Shown: positions 10,911 through 19,562 of the stretch, piece by piece
Layout: each line of letters starts with the position of its first letter
How positions within the stretch are numbered: position 1 is the first letter of the stretch
From: Acholoe squamosa
Lineage: Eukaryota; Annelida; Polychaeta; Phyllodocida; Polynoidae
Length of the DNA stretch: 64,000 bases
Assembly (NCBI GenBank): GCA_949317995.1
Contig: OX439036.1
Span: 104,639,891-104,703,890, forward strand
Direction: 5' to 3'
Program-made: the position numbers and the translations under genes
The notes under the pieces: model-generated
Seen by the model: only the letters and a program-made list of their open reading frames with translations
Told to the model about the DNA's origin: nothing
Databases searched by the model: none

Positions 10911-12533
10911 TCATGGCTGCTCTGCAGCGTCCGACCCTCCTGACTTCCTCTCTTCGTTTTCATGGTTGTTGTAGATGGCTTCCTCGATCATTTCGTAAAT
11001 AAACCATCTTTCCCTATGCTTCTCTCTGATTCTCCTCCAGCCAGGATCCGCCGCCCTCCTTAATCTTTCTGCCCTGATTTCCTCGTTTTGGCCATGGTTC
11101 TGCCTTCTGCGGGCCAACTCACTCTCATCACTCACCCCCTCTTCATCCGACTCGCCCATCTCGGGGAGGGACCATTCCTCGTAGGGAGGGTCCTCCTCTG
11201 GTTCTACCCCCCTCCAATGTGACATTTCAGCTTCTTTCTTCGACCTTCTTTCATTTTCCAGCCATACATCGCACCAGTCGTGGCTTTCTTGACTCATCCT
11301 GCTTTTGCAGCTCCTCCACTCCGCCCCAAGGTAAGTATCCAGTTGAGGCGCCAGTCTGACGGCCCGGGCTACGCTGGTTCCGGCAGGCTTCGGTGCACTC
11401 CTCCGCAGACCTTCTTTCCGATTTCCTTTATCCGCTGCCCCTCCCTTACTGGTTTCAATTATTTGATGTCTCTTTTTCTCTTTGCAGGATAGCAGTTTCG
11501 CCTCCAGGTCAGCTCTAGTCTCCGGGGTCACCTGAACCAGCCGGATGGTGCCCCCTCTGGATCCTTCTTCCTCCTCGTCTGAATTGTCAGAAGATAGGGG
11601 CTCGGCCTCCCTTGTTTCATCCTCCATGGGAACATCCTCCGCCGTGGCCCGCGGTGGGGCCAGTTTTAGGGCGTTGTAATGGACTACCCTGGTAGTTTTA
11701 CCCTTTTTAATTTTATACACCGCCTCCCCTACGCGCCCCACTATCTCCCATGGGCCTGTCCAATAGCTCTGGAGTTTAGGTGTCAGGCCCCTCTTCCGGA
11801 GAGGGTGGTAGTAGAAGACCCTGCCCCCGACAGGGAATTCCCCTGCCGAGGCTCTCGCATCATAGTTCCTCTGTTGCCTGCAGAGGGACCTTCCGAGGGC
11901 CTCCCTAGCGACGGAGTATGCTTTTGCCATGGTGGTTTGTAATTCGGCCACATAACCGACTCCTCCCCCTACATTGGGCTCCAGTGGGTAAACCAAATCC
12001 AGGGGAATGACCGTTTCCCGCCCCAACATCAGAAGATTGGGGGACAAACCCGTGGAGGCGTGTGCGGAGGAGCGATACGCCGCCATTACAAATGGCAGCC
12101 GCCGGTCCCAGTCCCGTTGGTCCTCCGCCACCACGGTCGCCAGCAGCATTTCAATCGTTCTGTTGGCCCGCTCCACCATCCCATCGCTTTGGGGCCTAAA
12201 GGAACAGGTCCTGGTCTGCCTGACTTCCAGTAAGGCCACCATTTCCCTCAATAGTCCCGACTGGAAGTTCTTGCCCGGATCTGTGTGCACCTCCACCGGG
12301 GCTCCAAATCTACAGATGAACTCCTCCACCACAGCCCTGGCCACCGTGGGTGCCTCCTGGTTGGGTAAAGCGTATGCTTCCGTCCATTTAGTGAAGTAGT
12401 CCGCCGCCACCAAAATATATTGGTTCCCGGCGGAGGACAAGGGCAATGGACCCATCACGTCTAGAGCCATCCTCTGTAGGGGTAGTCCAGCACCCACGTG
12501 TCCCATTGGTGCCCGGTGCGGAGGTGGAGCCGC
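10911..12533 (-). CDS. Retrotransposon 1 integrase core and C-terminal tail
   Basis: Continues the frame of the RT segment after an in-frame TAG (12534-12536). It holds the DDE catalytic core (MALDVMGPLP with first Asp, HTDPGKNFQ with second Asp, PQSDGMVERANRT with Glu), then a GPW/GPY-type C-terminal domain (YWTGPWEIVG) and a long charged tail of about 220 residues. Without stop read-through it would be separated from the integrase zinc-binding domain. Catalyses insertion of the element cDNA in the nucleus. Confidence 0.85.
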   Translation of the reverse strand, partial: AAPPPHRAPMGHVGAGLPLQRMALDVMGPLPLSSAGNQYILVAADYFTKWTEAYALPNQEAPTVARAVVEEFICRFGAPVEVHTDPGKNFQSGLLREMVALLEVRQTRTCSFRPQSDGMVERANRTIEMLLATVVAEDQRDWDRRLPFVMAAYRSSAHASTGLSPNLLMLGRETVIPLDLVYPLEPNVGGGVGYVAELQTTMAKAYSVAREALGRSLCRQQRNYDARASAGEFPVGGRVFYYHPLRKRGLTPKLQSYWTGPWEIVGRVGEAVYKIKKGKTTRVVHYNALKLAPPRATAEDVPMEDETREAEPLSSDNSDEEEEGSRGGTIRLVQVTPETRADLEAKLLSCKEKKRHQIIETSKGGAADKGNRKEGLRRSAPKPAGTSVARAVRLAPQLDTYLGAEWRSCKSRMSQESHDWCDVWLENERRSKKEAEMSHWRGVEPEEDPPYEEWSLPEMGESDEEGVSDESELARRRQNHGQNEEIRAERLRRAADPGWRRIREKHRERWFIYEMIEEAIYNNHENEERKSGGSDAAEQP

Positions 12534-14450
12534 CTACCTCCGGACGCAGGGTTCACAGCTGGCGCACCACAGGGTCACATCCCTCCTGAAGTCAGGCCAG
12601 TAGTAACCTGTCTGGAGGCGCCGGATGGTTTTATTGCGGCCCAGATGCCCCGCCAAGGGTTCTCCGTGGACCTCCCGGAGCACATCATTCCTGCTCCGGG
12701 CGGGTACAGCAATTTGGAAACATCGTTCCCCCGCCGCGCCTTCCCACCACCGGCCCAGTATCCCTTTTTCTATACTCATGCGCCCCAATTGGGCATGCCA
12801 GGCCCTCAGCTCATAGCCCCAGGTCCGTCTTTCCTCCTCTGTGGTGGTCGCTTCCCCGTTCACCCATGCTCTGACCCGAGCCAGCACAGTGTCCTCCGCT
12901 TGGAGCGTGCCCCACTCTCTCCCTGCCGGCGGAGTGGAGTCCTCCGCCGCCGGAGGCGCCCCCCGAACCATCTCCTGGCGTTGAGACCTTGTGAAAACCC
13001 GGCAAAGCAGCAGCTCCTCCTCATCCTCTCGTCCACATTGCTTGCAGGGCTTCCTGGACAGCCCATCCGCATTCCCATGTAGTTTCCCCGGCCTATGCTG
13101 CACCACTATGTCGTAAGTACTTATAATCTGCAGCCATCGAGCCAGCTGGCCCTCCGGCTCCTTGAACTCCAACAGCCACCACAGGGAGGCATGATCTGTT
13201 CGGACTACCACCCTCCTCCCTATTAGGTAATGCTTGAATTTCCTGAGGCCAAAGACTATAGCCATCAGCTCCCTCCTTGTAACGCAATAGTTACGCTCCG
13301 GCCTGCTGAGAGTGCGGCTGCCATAGGCTAGGACCCTCTCTACCCCCGTCTGCTCCTGGGACAGTACCACTCCGAGGCCTGTGTCACTGGCGTCGGTGTC
13401 TAAGGTAAGCTGTCCCTCCGCCTGGGGAAAAGCTAGGATAGGGGCCTCGGTTAATCTCCTTTTTAGGTCTTGGAATGATGCCTCGCATTCCTCAGACCAC
13501 CGGAACGTCCTCCCTTTCTCGGCCATTGCACTCAGTGGTTTAGCCCTCGTAGAGAACTCGGGAACGAAGGTCCTGTAGTAGCCGGCTAGCCCCAGAAAAC
13601 TCCGCACCTCCGTCACTGTGGTCGGAGTGGGCCACGACTGCACCGCCGCTATCTTTTCCGGATCTGTCTCTACTCCCGCCTCACTCACTTGGTGGCCCAG
13701 GAATAACACTCTGCGGCGAGCCAACTGGCATTTGGAGGGCTTGTTTTTAAGCCCAGCATCCTCCAGCCTTTGAAGTACCTCCCCAAGCCGCTCCATATGT
13801 TCCTCGAAGGTGGCGCAGAATACGACTATGTCGTCTAGATAGACCAAACAAGTTTTCCACTGTAGTCCCCTCATGGCCACTTCCATCACCCTCTCGAATG
13901 TGCCTGGCGCATTGCACAAACCGAAGGGCATTCTCCGGAATTGGAACACCCCCCGGTGTGTCGTGAATGCTGTCTTCTCTTTATCCCCCTCCTCTATATC
14001 CAACTGCCAGTAGCCACTGGCCAGATCCACTGACGAAAACCAAGCGGCCCCCACCATGGTATCGAGACAATCTTCCACTCTAGGTAGGGGATAAGCATCC
14101 TTCACGGTGGCGGCGTTGAGCCTCCGGTAGTCCACACAGAAGCGAGTGGTACCATCCTTTTTTCTTACTAGGACCACCGGAGAAGCCCACGGGCTAGTGG
14201 ATGGCTCAATCACTCCGGCTTCCAACATCTTCTCCACCTCCTCTTCTACAGCCTCTCGTCTATGGGGTGCCAATCGCCTCGGCGGTTGTTTGATAGGTGG
14301 ATGTACCCCCGTATCAATCCTATGCTTGGCCAATTGAGTGTGCCCTTTGTCGCCCTTATGCCTCTGAAATGCCCCCAGGTGTTTCCTTATAAGCCGTGCA
14401 AGCTCCTTTCTACGGTGAGCCTCCGTCCCGCTCACTAGCCCGTCCACCAA
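12534..14450 (-). CDS. Retrotransposon 1 reverse transcriptase, RNase H and integrase zinc-binding domain
   Basis: Open frame of 638 codons, read here from where the frame opens (a TTG), since no ATG marks a separate start. Contains the RT fingers/palm (FCVDYRRLN, LPFGLCNAP-like PFGLCNAPGTF, catalytic YLDD near 13840), RNase H (LDTDASDTGLG, TDHASLWWLL) and the HHCC zinc-binding domain of integrase (HAEP-like HGEPLAGHLGR...CASCEPC). It ends at TAG 12534-12536, in frame with the integrase core, most simply a nonsense mutation. It overlaps the protease ORF by 16 bases in the -1 frame. Confidence 0.92.
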   Translation of the reverse strand: MVDGLVSGTEAHRRKELARLIRKHLGAFQRHKGDKGHTQLAKHRIDTGVHPPIKQPPRRLAPHRREAVEEEVEKMLEAGVIEPSTSPWASPVVLVRKKDGTTRFCVDYRRLNAATVKDAYPLPRVEDCLDTMVGAAWFSSVDLASGYWQLDIEEGDKEKTAFTTHRGVFQFRRMPFGLCNAPGTFERVMEVAMRGLQWKTCLVYLDDIVVFCATFEEHMERLGEVLQRLEDAGLKNKPSKCQLARRRVLFLGHQVSEAGVETDPEKIAAVQSWPTPTTVTEVRSFLGLAGYYRTFVPEFSTRAKPLSAMAEKGRTFRWSEECEASFQDLKRRLTEAPILAFPQAEGQLTLDTDASDTGLGVVLSQEQTGVERVLAYGSRTLSRPERNYCVTRRELMAIVFGLRKFKHYLIGRRVVVRTDHASLWWLLEFKEPEGQLARWLQIISTYDIVVQHRPGKLHGNADGLSRKPCKQCGREDEEELLLCRVFTRSQRQEMVRGAPPAAEDSTPPAGREWGTLQAEDTVLARVRAWVNGEATTTEEERRTWGYELRAWHAQLGRMSIEKGILGRWWEGAAGERCFQIAVPARSRNDVLREVHGEPLAGHLGRNKTIRRLQTGYYWPDFRRDVTLWCASCEPCVRR

Positions 14451-15334
14451 GCTCTTTGTTCCTCCGGCTCACCTCTCTCCACCACCCGGCACCATCCCTC
14501 TCCGGCCGTTGTCTCACCTCTGCCTCTGCACTCCACTCGTTGAATGGCCCCTAGAGTCATGTCTTTATATATCACTACTGGCTCAGGACCAGGATTGAGC
14601 ACCCTGACCCAAGTTGCCCTCCCCTTAGGGCATACCAGCCCCCGCCCCACCAGGAAACTCGGTTCACCCTTGTGTCCGGCCATCCCTTCAATCATCCCGT
14701 CGTCCGCTTGTTGCCAGGGTCCGGCTAGAGTTCCCTCTAGCATGGCCTCCTGTCCGGATCCCAGCACCGCCGCTCGGGTGCTGACGATTCGGCATACAGA
14801 ATCCTCCTCTGTCCACACTAGGCGCCCTTTTGCTACGTCGACCATTAGTTTGTTGGTGCGGAGGAACTCCGCCCCCAGGATTCCCTCCGTCCCGGTGTCG
14901 CTGACTACGAAACGCACATTGATAGTACGCCTCCCGATTTCCAGCTCTGTGTGCACTTCCCCTTTTATGTCCATAGGCCGCCCATCGACGGAGTAGATCT
15001 TCTCTGCCGTTTCTCCCAGGCGTTCCCGTCCGCCCCACCTGCTCCACCATCCTTCGGAGACCAGATTAAGCGACGCACCAGTGTCCACCAGCAATTGGAT
15101 GGGGGCCCCTGCCAGCCGACCCTCTACTATCAATCCTCCTCCGCCCCTCTCTCGGGGGCCCTGTATCACATTGATAGGCCCACTTCCCTCGACCTGTACT
15201 TGGCCTTTAGTATAGGTCGATTCTAGTTTCCCGCCGCCGGAGTAGCCTGTTCGCTCACCGGCTTGGATGCCTCCTTGGCCTTGATATTTGGGCATTCTCG
15301 CTTGAAATGGCCTTCCTGTCCGCATCCGAAGCAA
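14435..15334 (-). CDS. Retrotransposon 1 aspartic protease segment
   Basis: About 300 codons with the retropepsin active site LLVDTGASLNLVS and the flap/C-terminal motif GILGAEFL. It overlaps the gag knuckle frame by 112 bases in the -1 frame, as expected for Gag-Pol made by -1 frameshifting. It ends at 14435 just where RT opens in another -1 frame; in most gypsy elements PR and RT share one frame, so this second shift may be damage. Confidence 0.85.
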   Translation of the reverse strand: MLRMRTGRPFQARMPKYQGQGGIQAGERTGYSGGGKLESTYTKGQVQVEGSGPINVIQGPRERGGGGLIVEGRLAGAPIQLLVDTGASLNLVSEGWWSRWGGRERLGETAEKIYSVDGRPMDIKGEVHTELEIGRRTINVRFVVSDTGTEGILGAEFLRTNKLMVDVAKGRLVWTEEDSVCRIVSTRAAVLGSGQEAMLEGTLAGPWQQADDGMIEGMAGHKGEPSFLVGRGLVCPKGRATWVRVLNPGPEPVVIYKDMTLGAIQRVECRGRGETTAGEGWCRVVERGEPEEQRAWWTG

Positions 15335-16567
15335 GCAGCATTGCTTGGCTTTTTCTTCCTCCCCACTGCCGCCAGATCATCCAACCTTTGAACTAACCGC
15401 TCCATCAACTCCGCCATTTTGCTCATTTCCTCCTTATTGGACTTTAGGTGTTCATTTACTGACGCATCCGCCGCCCGCACTTTGTGGATATTCTCCTGCT
15501 CCACTTTTAGGTACGCCTCCGCTCCCACCACCGTCATTACTGCGGATTGTAAATCTTTCGGTGTTGACTGATACACCCACTGCCTGAGTGGATTGTCGAG
15601 GCACAATAGGAATCTGTCGAGAGCTAAGGTGTCTGTCGTCCGGGCGTCCGCCTCTGGATATGCTAACTTAGTGTACTTTTTCAGTTCTTCTTGTAACCTC
15701 TCCCTTTCGCCGGACCCTAGTGCGGAGGAACGCTTTGTAGATCTCTTCCTGATTAGTAGGCTCAAACCTTTCCACGAGTGCCCTTCTCAACTCCTCATAC
15801 CCCTCCGGCGTGGCTGGTTTCCTTCCCGTCAACCATCTCCGGGCTGCCCCCGACAGACTCAGGCCTAGGAACATACCCGCCTCCTCCGGCTTCCATCCAT
15901 TCACTTTGACGCACAGGTCGAAGTGGTTGAGGTAGTCAGATAGGTCTGTGGTGCCATCATATTTAGCGGGTTTCACCACTGGCTTACCCTTTGCCTCCTT
16001 CTCCCCATCGGCACCTCCTCTCCAGCCGCTCTCCGGACGACCCATAACTCCTCTACCCTGCCGGGGATCTCCACCTTCCCCTCCTTCGTCCTTATCCGCC
16101 TCCTCCGCACATCTCCCGGTTTCGGGGCGAACCTCGGACGGTGCCCGCTTGCTCCCCTTCCCTGGGTTATTCACCTCCGCCTGCTCCTCCGGCCACCAAA
16201 GCACCTTTCCGCCATCGTCCCTTCCCGAGTTGAACCCCAGCCAGGCATTTGCATCACCCATTTTTCCTTTAGGGTGCCTCAGCCTTCGGGCCGCCGGTTT
16301 CTCCTCCCTCTCCCATGGCCACAGGTAGGGCTCCCTTTCTTTAACGCGTGGTTCCTCATATCCCGCGTCTGGTACCTCCTCCCGGGATGCTCTATTGGCG
16401 GGTTCTGCTTGTCTCTCCGGGTTCATCTCTTCCGGCCTCACCACCCCTCTCTGCCGTAGCATCACTTCCTCATCCACCACTTCCAGCAAAACCCCTTTTT
16501 CCCGCTTAATCTCCTCCGTATCCCTCTTCTCCACAGGTAAGTTTATCGTTTCTGAAGCCTCCGCCAT
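15223..16567 (-). pseudogene. Retrotransposon 1 gag, interrupted by a frameshift
   Basis: The ATG at 16567 has a good context (aagATGG). The first part carries an acidic N-terminus and a Ty3/gypsy capsid-like segment (KYDGTTDLSDYLNHFDLCV, ARRWLTG, ERFEPTNQEE). Near 15700-15730 sense passes to another frame (LALDRFLLCLDNPLRQWV), ending with one CCHC knuckle, CFGCGQEGHFKREC (near 15330). The first frame stops at 15668. Gag would form the particle and bind RNA; here the frame break makes an intact product unlikely unless it is a sequencing error. Confidence 0.8.
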
Positions 16568-16588
16568 CTTCCTTCTCTCGTGAGTCTT

Positions 16589-16606
16589 CAAACACCGCTG
16601 TCACCA
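16589..16606 (-). other. Retrotransposon 1 primer-binding site (tRNA-Leu-like)
   Basis: Two bases after the 5' LTR the minus strand reads TGGTGACAGCGGTG, complementary but for one base to the 3' end (ACCGCTGCCACCA) of animal tRNA-Leu(AAG). This primes minus-strand cDNA synthesis. The tRNA assignment is from memory of tRNA 3' ends. Confidence 0.7.
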
Positions 16607-16607
16607 A

Positions 16608-16986
16608 TGTAGCGTTTTCCGACTCTATGGTTAATAAAGAATTACACAACTCCGACAGCTTGACTTCAGTGTCTTTTATTTCCTGGCAGTCCTCGCCACA
16701 CCATCTAAGTCTTGTATCGTATATATATTAACCCGGAGGTAAGCCTTTTAAAGTTCTGCTCCTCTCTGTCTGCAACCCGGAACTAACTGATCGGAGTAAC
16801 AACTCCCTTATTTATACATAGGGAAATACTCCGACCCCGGCCTGCTCTACGGCAGGCCAGCGTCGGAGGATCTCCTCCGCCGACTACTATTGCCGACGTA
16901 ACCGCGTTACTTCAGGACCGCTGGCCTCGCCGCCCCCACACCAGGATGGTTTCGGCTCCGCCAACGGCCCCTCCGTCTCCGCCACA
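16608..16986 (-). repeat. Retrotransposon 1, 5' LTR
   Basis: 379 bases with TG/CA ends. On the minus strand it carries a TATA box (TATAAATAA, 16817-16809) and a poly(A) signal (AATAAA, 16680-16675), giving a plausible U3-R-U5 layout. Confidence 0.95.
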
Positions 16987-17521
16987 ATATATATGGAGAT
17001 ATTGACTTAGGACAACAAGTGGAGTGTTTGTAACAGCTTTCAGAAAATGTAAGATGAAGTATATATAACAACAGCATCTTCAGAGATAACACAATGTATA
17101 TCAGTCTAATTTCTGTGGAATAAATGATTTGTTTCCCCTGACATTCATTACTTTTGTGAATATTGGACCAGGCCCGGTTTCTCGGTTTAATGTATTTGGG
17201 GTCGTATTTTTCAGCAACAACTTTAAGACATGTTCCATATTCCTATTTACAAGTGTAATATATCAAATGAAAGCTCTTAATGTCCTCTTTATGAATCTGA
17301 TATTTATTGTTCTGCGACTCATCCCTCAATTGGGTTCTCGCTAAATACAGTCCAGTATGTCTAAAAGGAGAAAACAGAGAAATTAACCTGTCCTCCATCA
17401 CAGTCATGTTAGGGAAGTACTGTCATTTATGACAAGGTATTATGTAACATGTAATTCATATGTGTCCTTTCTTAAGAGGAAATGAGAAACATGCTAGAAA
17501 TTTCCAACCAGATTAACATAC

Positions 17522-17757
17522 CAATGGTAGCAGTCTTGAATTGACAGACCGACCCTTTCAAATTTTCTCTCCGTTCCATCATCCACTTAGCCTTACTTCC
17601 TTTTACATACAGATGATAAGGGGCAAACTCTTGTTGGCTGGTGAAGTAGGCATTGTAGGGCCAGTTTGACCAAGTCACTTGTTGTGAATTACTCCCCCAT
17701 CGGAAATTAGCACTCCCATCCTCGTCTGATGCTCCAACCCATGCCCCAACAGTAGGG
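17522..17757 (-). CDS. Host gene 1 exon: C-type lectin domain 2, second half
   Basis: Phase 2 in, phase 1 out (donor gtatgt; acceptor aaaaaaag after a T/A-rich tract). Reads PTVGAWVGASDEDG... WSNWPYNAYF... GSVCQF. It has the WVGA core and the last CTLD Cys but lacks the internal pair (the usual second and third Cys), as well as the EPN/QPD and WND motifs. So it keeps a CTLD fold with one disulfide lost and is unlikely to bind sugar through calcium. Confidence 0.85.
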
Positions 17758-18572
17758 CTTTTTTTAAAAAAAAAAAAATCAAAAGTACAGACCATAAGGT
17801 GGTAGATGGTGTACACTTGACAATCTTTGAAGGGACATGATTAAAGGTGCAGGTAATAATCAACTGTCAGTTTTGTTTAAAGTCACTCAAATCTGAGAAT
17901 TCATGCAGTGGTAAGATTGGGACTTTTGTCATCATCAAATAGGCAATCATGATGTTGGGAGGGTTAAAACCCATAACTGGCTTTGTGTGGACCTTATTGT
18001 GTAATGTTCAGAAATGACCACCGGCATACATCTTAGTGATTTTCTGATACAAATTATGTATAATTGTAAAGATTATATGGTAGTTCTAAGGTAGCCTCTA
18101 TACGTGACTGTCTGCCACTAATCACTTTATTGGGATCTATGGACTGAAAGCATGGCTCACATAGAACCAAAGGGCTTTCTGCAGATCCTTTGATTGCATT
18201 TGATAGTTCAAAGTATGCCGAATGGAGCCAACACCAATTCAGATGTGCACACGTTGTCTTAGATTAGATATCAGCAAGTTGGTATGTTAGGTTACCTACT
18301 TTAAATTCCTAAAACCCTAGGCTATTGTGCACTCTCAAGTTTCATGCAGTTTCTGTAATTGGTAACTAAGGGGAATGAGTGTAAATAGATACATGCCATA
18401 TGATGTCATACTATGGAAAGCTAAGAGGAAAGGCATTGACATTGAATGGAAAATACAGAATTCTTTTACTATGGTAACTCCATGTTTTACCATTGAGTGA
18501 TCTCAGTCTCAATTTGCCAATATTGAGACGATACTCAGTCAAAATCTATGGCAAAGTAATGTAAATCCTTAC

Positions 18573-18717
18573 AGGCCTAAGGCGGAGATAGCATCACTCT
18601 CTGCCTTACTGTGAATCTCAGCCAGGTAGCCACCCTTATCATGACAACTCTTGTTAGCCGCATCCCATGTCATAACCTCTCCAACCACTTCATAAGCATA
18701 GTCATTGACGTCCAATG
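18573..18717 (-). CDS. Host gene 1 exon: C-type lectin domain 2, first half
   Basis: Phase 1 in (acceptor catttcag), phase 2 out (donor gtaagg), 145 bases, exactly the size of the CTLD1 first-half exon. Reads ALDVNDYAYEVV... AANKSCHDKGGYLAEIHS, a canonical CTLD N-terminal half. The junction gives GL/PTVGAWVGA in frame. Confidence 0.86.
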
Positions 18718-19095
18718 CTGAAATGGGTATCGTAATAAACAGTTAGGTACATGATTGTAAAAACGTGTTTTAGTCCAGATCCTTTAAGCTTCTATATACA
18801 GAAGGTCCATAGAATTACCCTGGTGGTCCAAAGAACGTATATCGGTGAAGATCGTATAGCCAATAATATTTGGTCAATATTTGGCCAGTGGTCAAGCCTG
18901 AATTGGCACAATATTAGAATAAATATGCTGATCCAATGTTTTAATTTCTACATCATTTTCCCAGGAGTGGGACAATGAGAATCAGAATGTGTATAATGTA
19001 CCACTGTCTACTTTCTCATGTTGGGCCAAGGTCAAAATAAAGATTTCAATGGTGTCAATAATAGCCGATATTGGCCCAATGTATCCTTGCAATCT
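18718..19095. other. Intron sequence, no gene seen
   Basis: AT-rich intronic DNA with diffuse repeats of a ttggccaatatt-like motif (for example near 18868-18890 and 19065-19080). The plus-strand frame 18751-18978 has no domain or splice logic. Nothing else seen. Confidence 0.6.
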
Positions 19096-19155
19096 TCATG
19101 GCCCGTTTAAGCACCGGGGTCTCAAATAAATGCCGGGGGTAGTAGGGTATTGAAG
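19096..19155. mobile_element. Left portion of an older inverted-repeat element split by retrotransposon 2
   Basis: cccgtttaagcaccggggtctcaaataa here matches the reverse complement of 32500-32530. Its continuation is on the far side of retrotransposon 2 (from 32008). See the entry at 32008-32540. Confidence 0.75.
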
Positions 19156-19287
19156 TGTAGGGGCCGGCATCATTGTATATATATTAGTGCCGTTCATCCG
19201 AGAGACGTGTTCGTGTGGTGCTTGTTCCTTCTATGCTAGCTAGGTGTCGCTTTGCGATACCTCGTTGGTACAAGAGGGGGCAGCACC

Positions 19288-19365
19288 ATGCCTCGCGTCC
19301 AGCTCCTACTAAGGAGCCGGACGAGCGGCAGAAGGGGACTGGACATGGTCCAGTCCAGACGCTAA
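19288..19365 (+). CDS. Short Arg-rich upstream ORF inside the LTR leader
   Basis: ATG in a good context (caccATGc) followed by 25 codons (MPRVQLLLRSRTSGRRG...) and TAA. It lies downstream of the LTR TATA box, so it should be in the 5' leader of the genomic RNA, ahead of gag. The same ORF is in the 3' LTR. Whether it is translated is unknown; it could attenuate gag translation. Confidence 0.45.
   Translation: MPRVQLLLRSRTSGRRGLDMVQSRR
19336..19356 (+). promoter_or_regulatory. Perfect hairpin in the LTR
   Basis: GGACTGGAC and GTCCAGTCC form a 9-bp perfect stem around a three-base ATG loop. It is in the transcribed leader, within the short ORF. Possible structural element for packaging, dimerisation or translation control; duplicated in the 3' LTR at 31820-31840. 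Confidence 0.7.
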
Positions 19366-19520
19366 TACTTTGTCATCAGAGAGATTGAATAAAGTCCTAC
19401 CCGAGAGGTAGGGGTTTCTGGGGCTTTGCCCAACCCGAACTACTCGTGTTGTGTTGGTACATCTAGTGGTAAGCGAGCCAAAGAGCCACCCAACATATAA
19501 GTCAATACGAACCATTACAC

Positions 19521-19534
19521 TGGTGCCGTGACCA
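19521..19534 (+). other. Retrotransposon 2 primer-binding site (tRNA-His-like)
   Basis: One base after the 5' LTR, TGGTGCCGTGAC matches the complement of the 3' end of animal tRNA-His (GTCACGGCACCA). Assignment from memory of tRNA-His acceptor sequence. Confidence 0.75.
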
Positions 19535-19562
19535 GTCGGTTCGGGGGTGGTGCGCGGCCACA

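Larger units (their letters stand above)
6922..16986 (-). mobile_element. Ty3/gypsy LTR retrotransposon 1 (10.07 kb), ORFs broken
   Basis: A complete element in the sense orientation of host gene 1, inside the intron between sushi 1 and CTLD2. Two 379-base LTRs differing at 3 positions flank a GC-rich interior. Order on the minus strand: 5' LTR, primer-binding site, gag with CCHC knuckle, protease, reverse transcriptase with YLDD, RNase H, integrase, a third zinc-finger ORF, polypurine tract, 3' LTR. The PR-RT-RNaseH-IN order marks Ty3/gypsy. A 4-base ATAT target duplication (6918-6921 and 16987-16990) fits, though both flanks are TA repeats. Frame breaks in gag, between PR and RT, in IN and in the third ORF indicate this copy cannot code for its full set of proteins. 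Confidence 0.95.
19156..19519 (+). repeat. Retrotransposon 2, 5' LTR
   Basis: 364 bases starting tgtagggg and ending attaca. TATA box TATATATAT at 19176-19184; poly(A) signal AATAAA at 19388-19393; a 9-bp perfect hairpin (19336-19356); and a possible splice donor (gtggtaagc) near 19466-19474. Confidence 0.96.
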
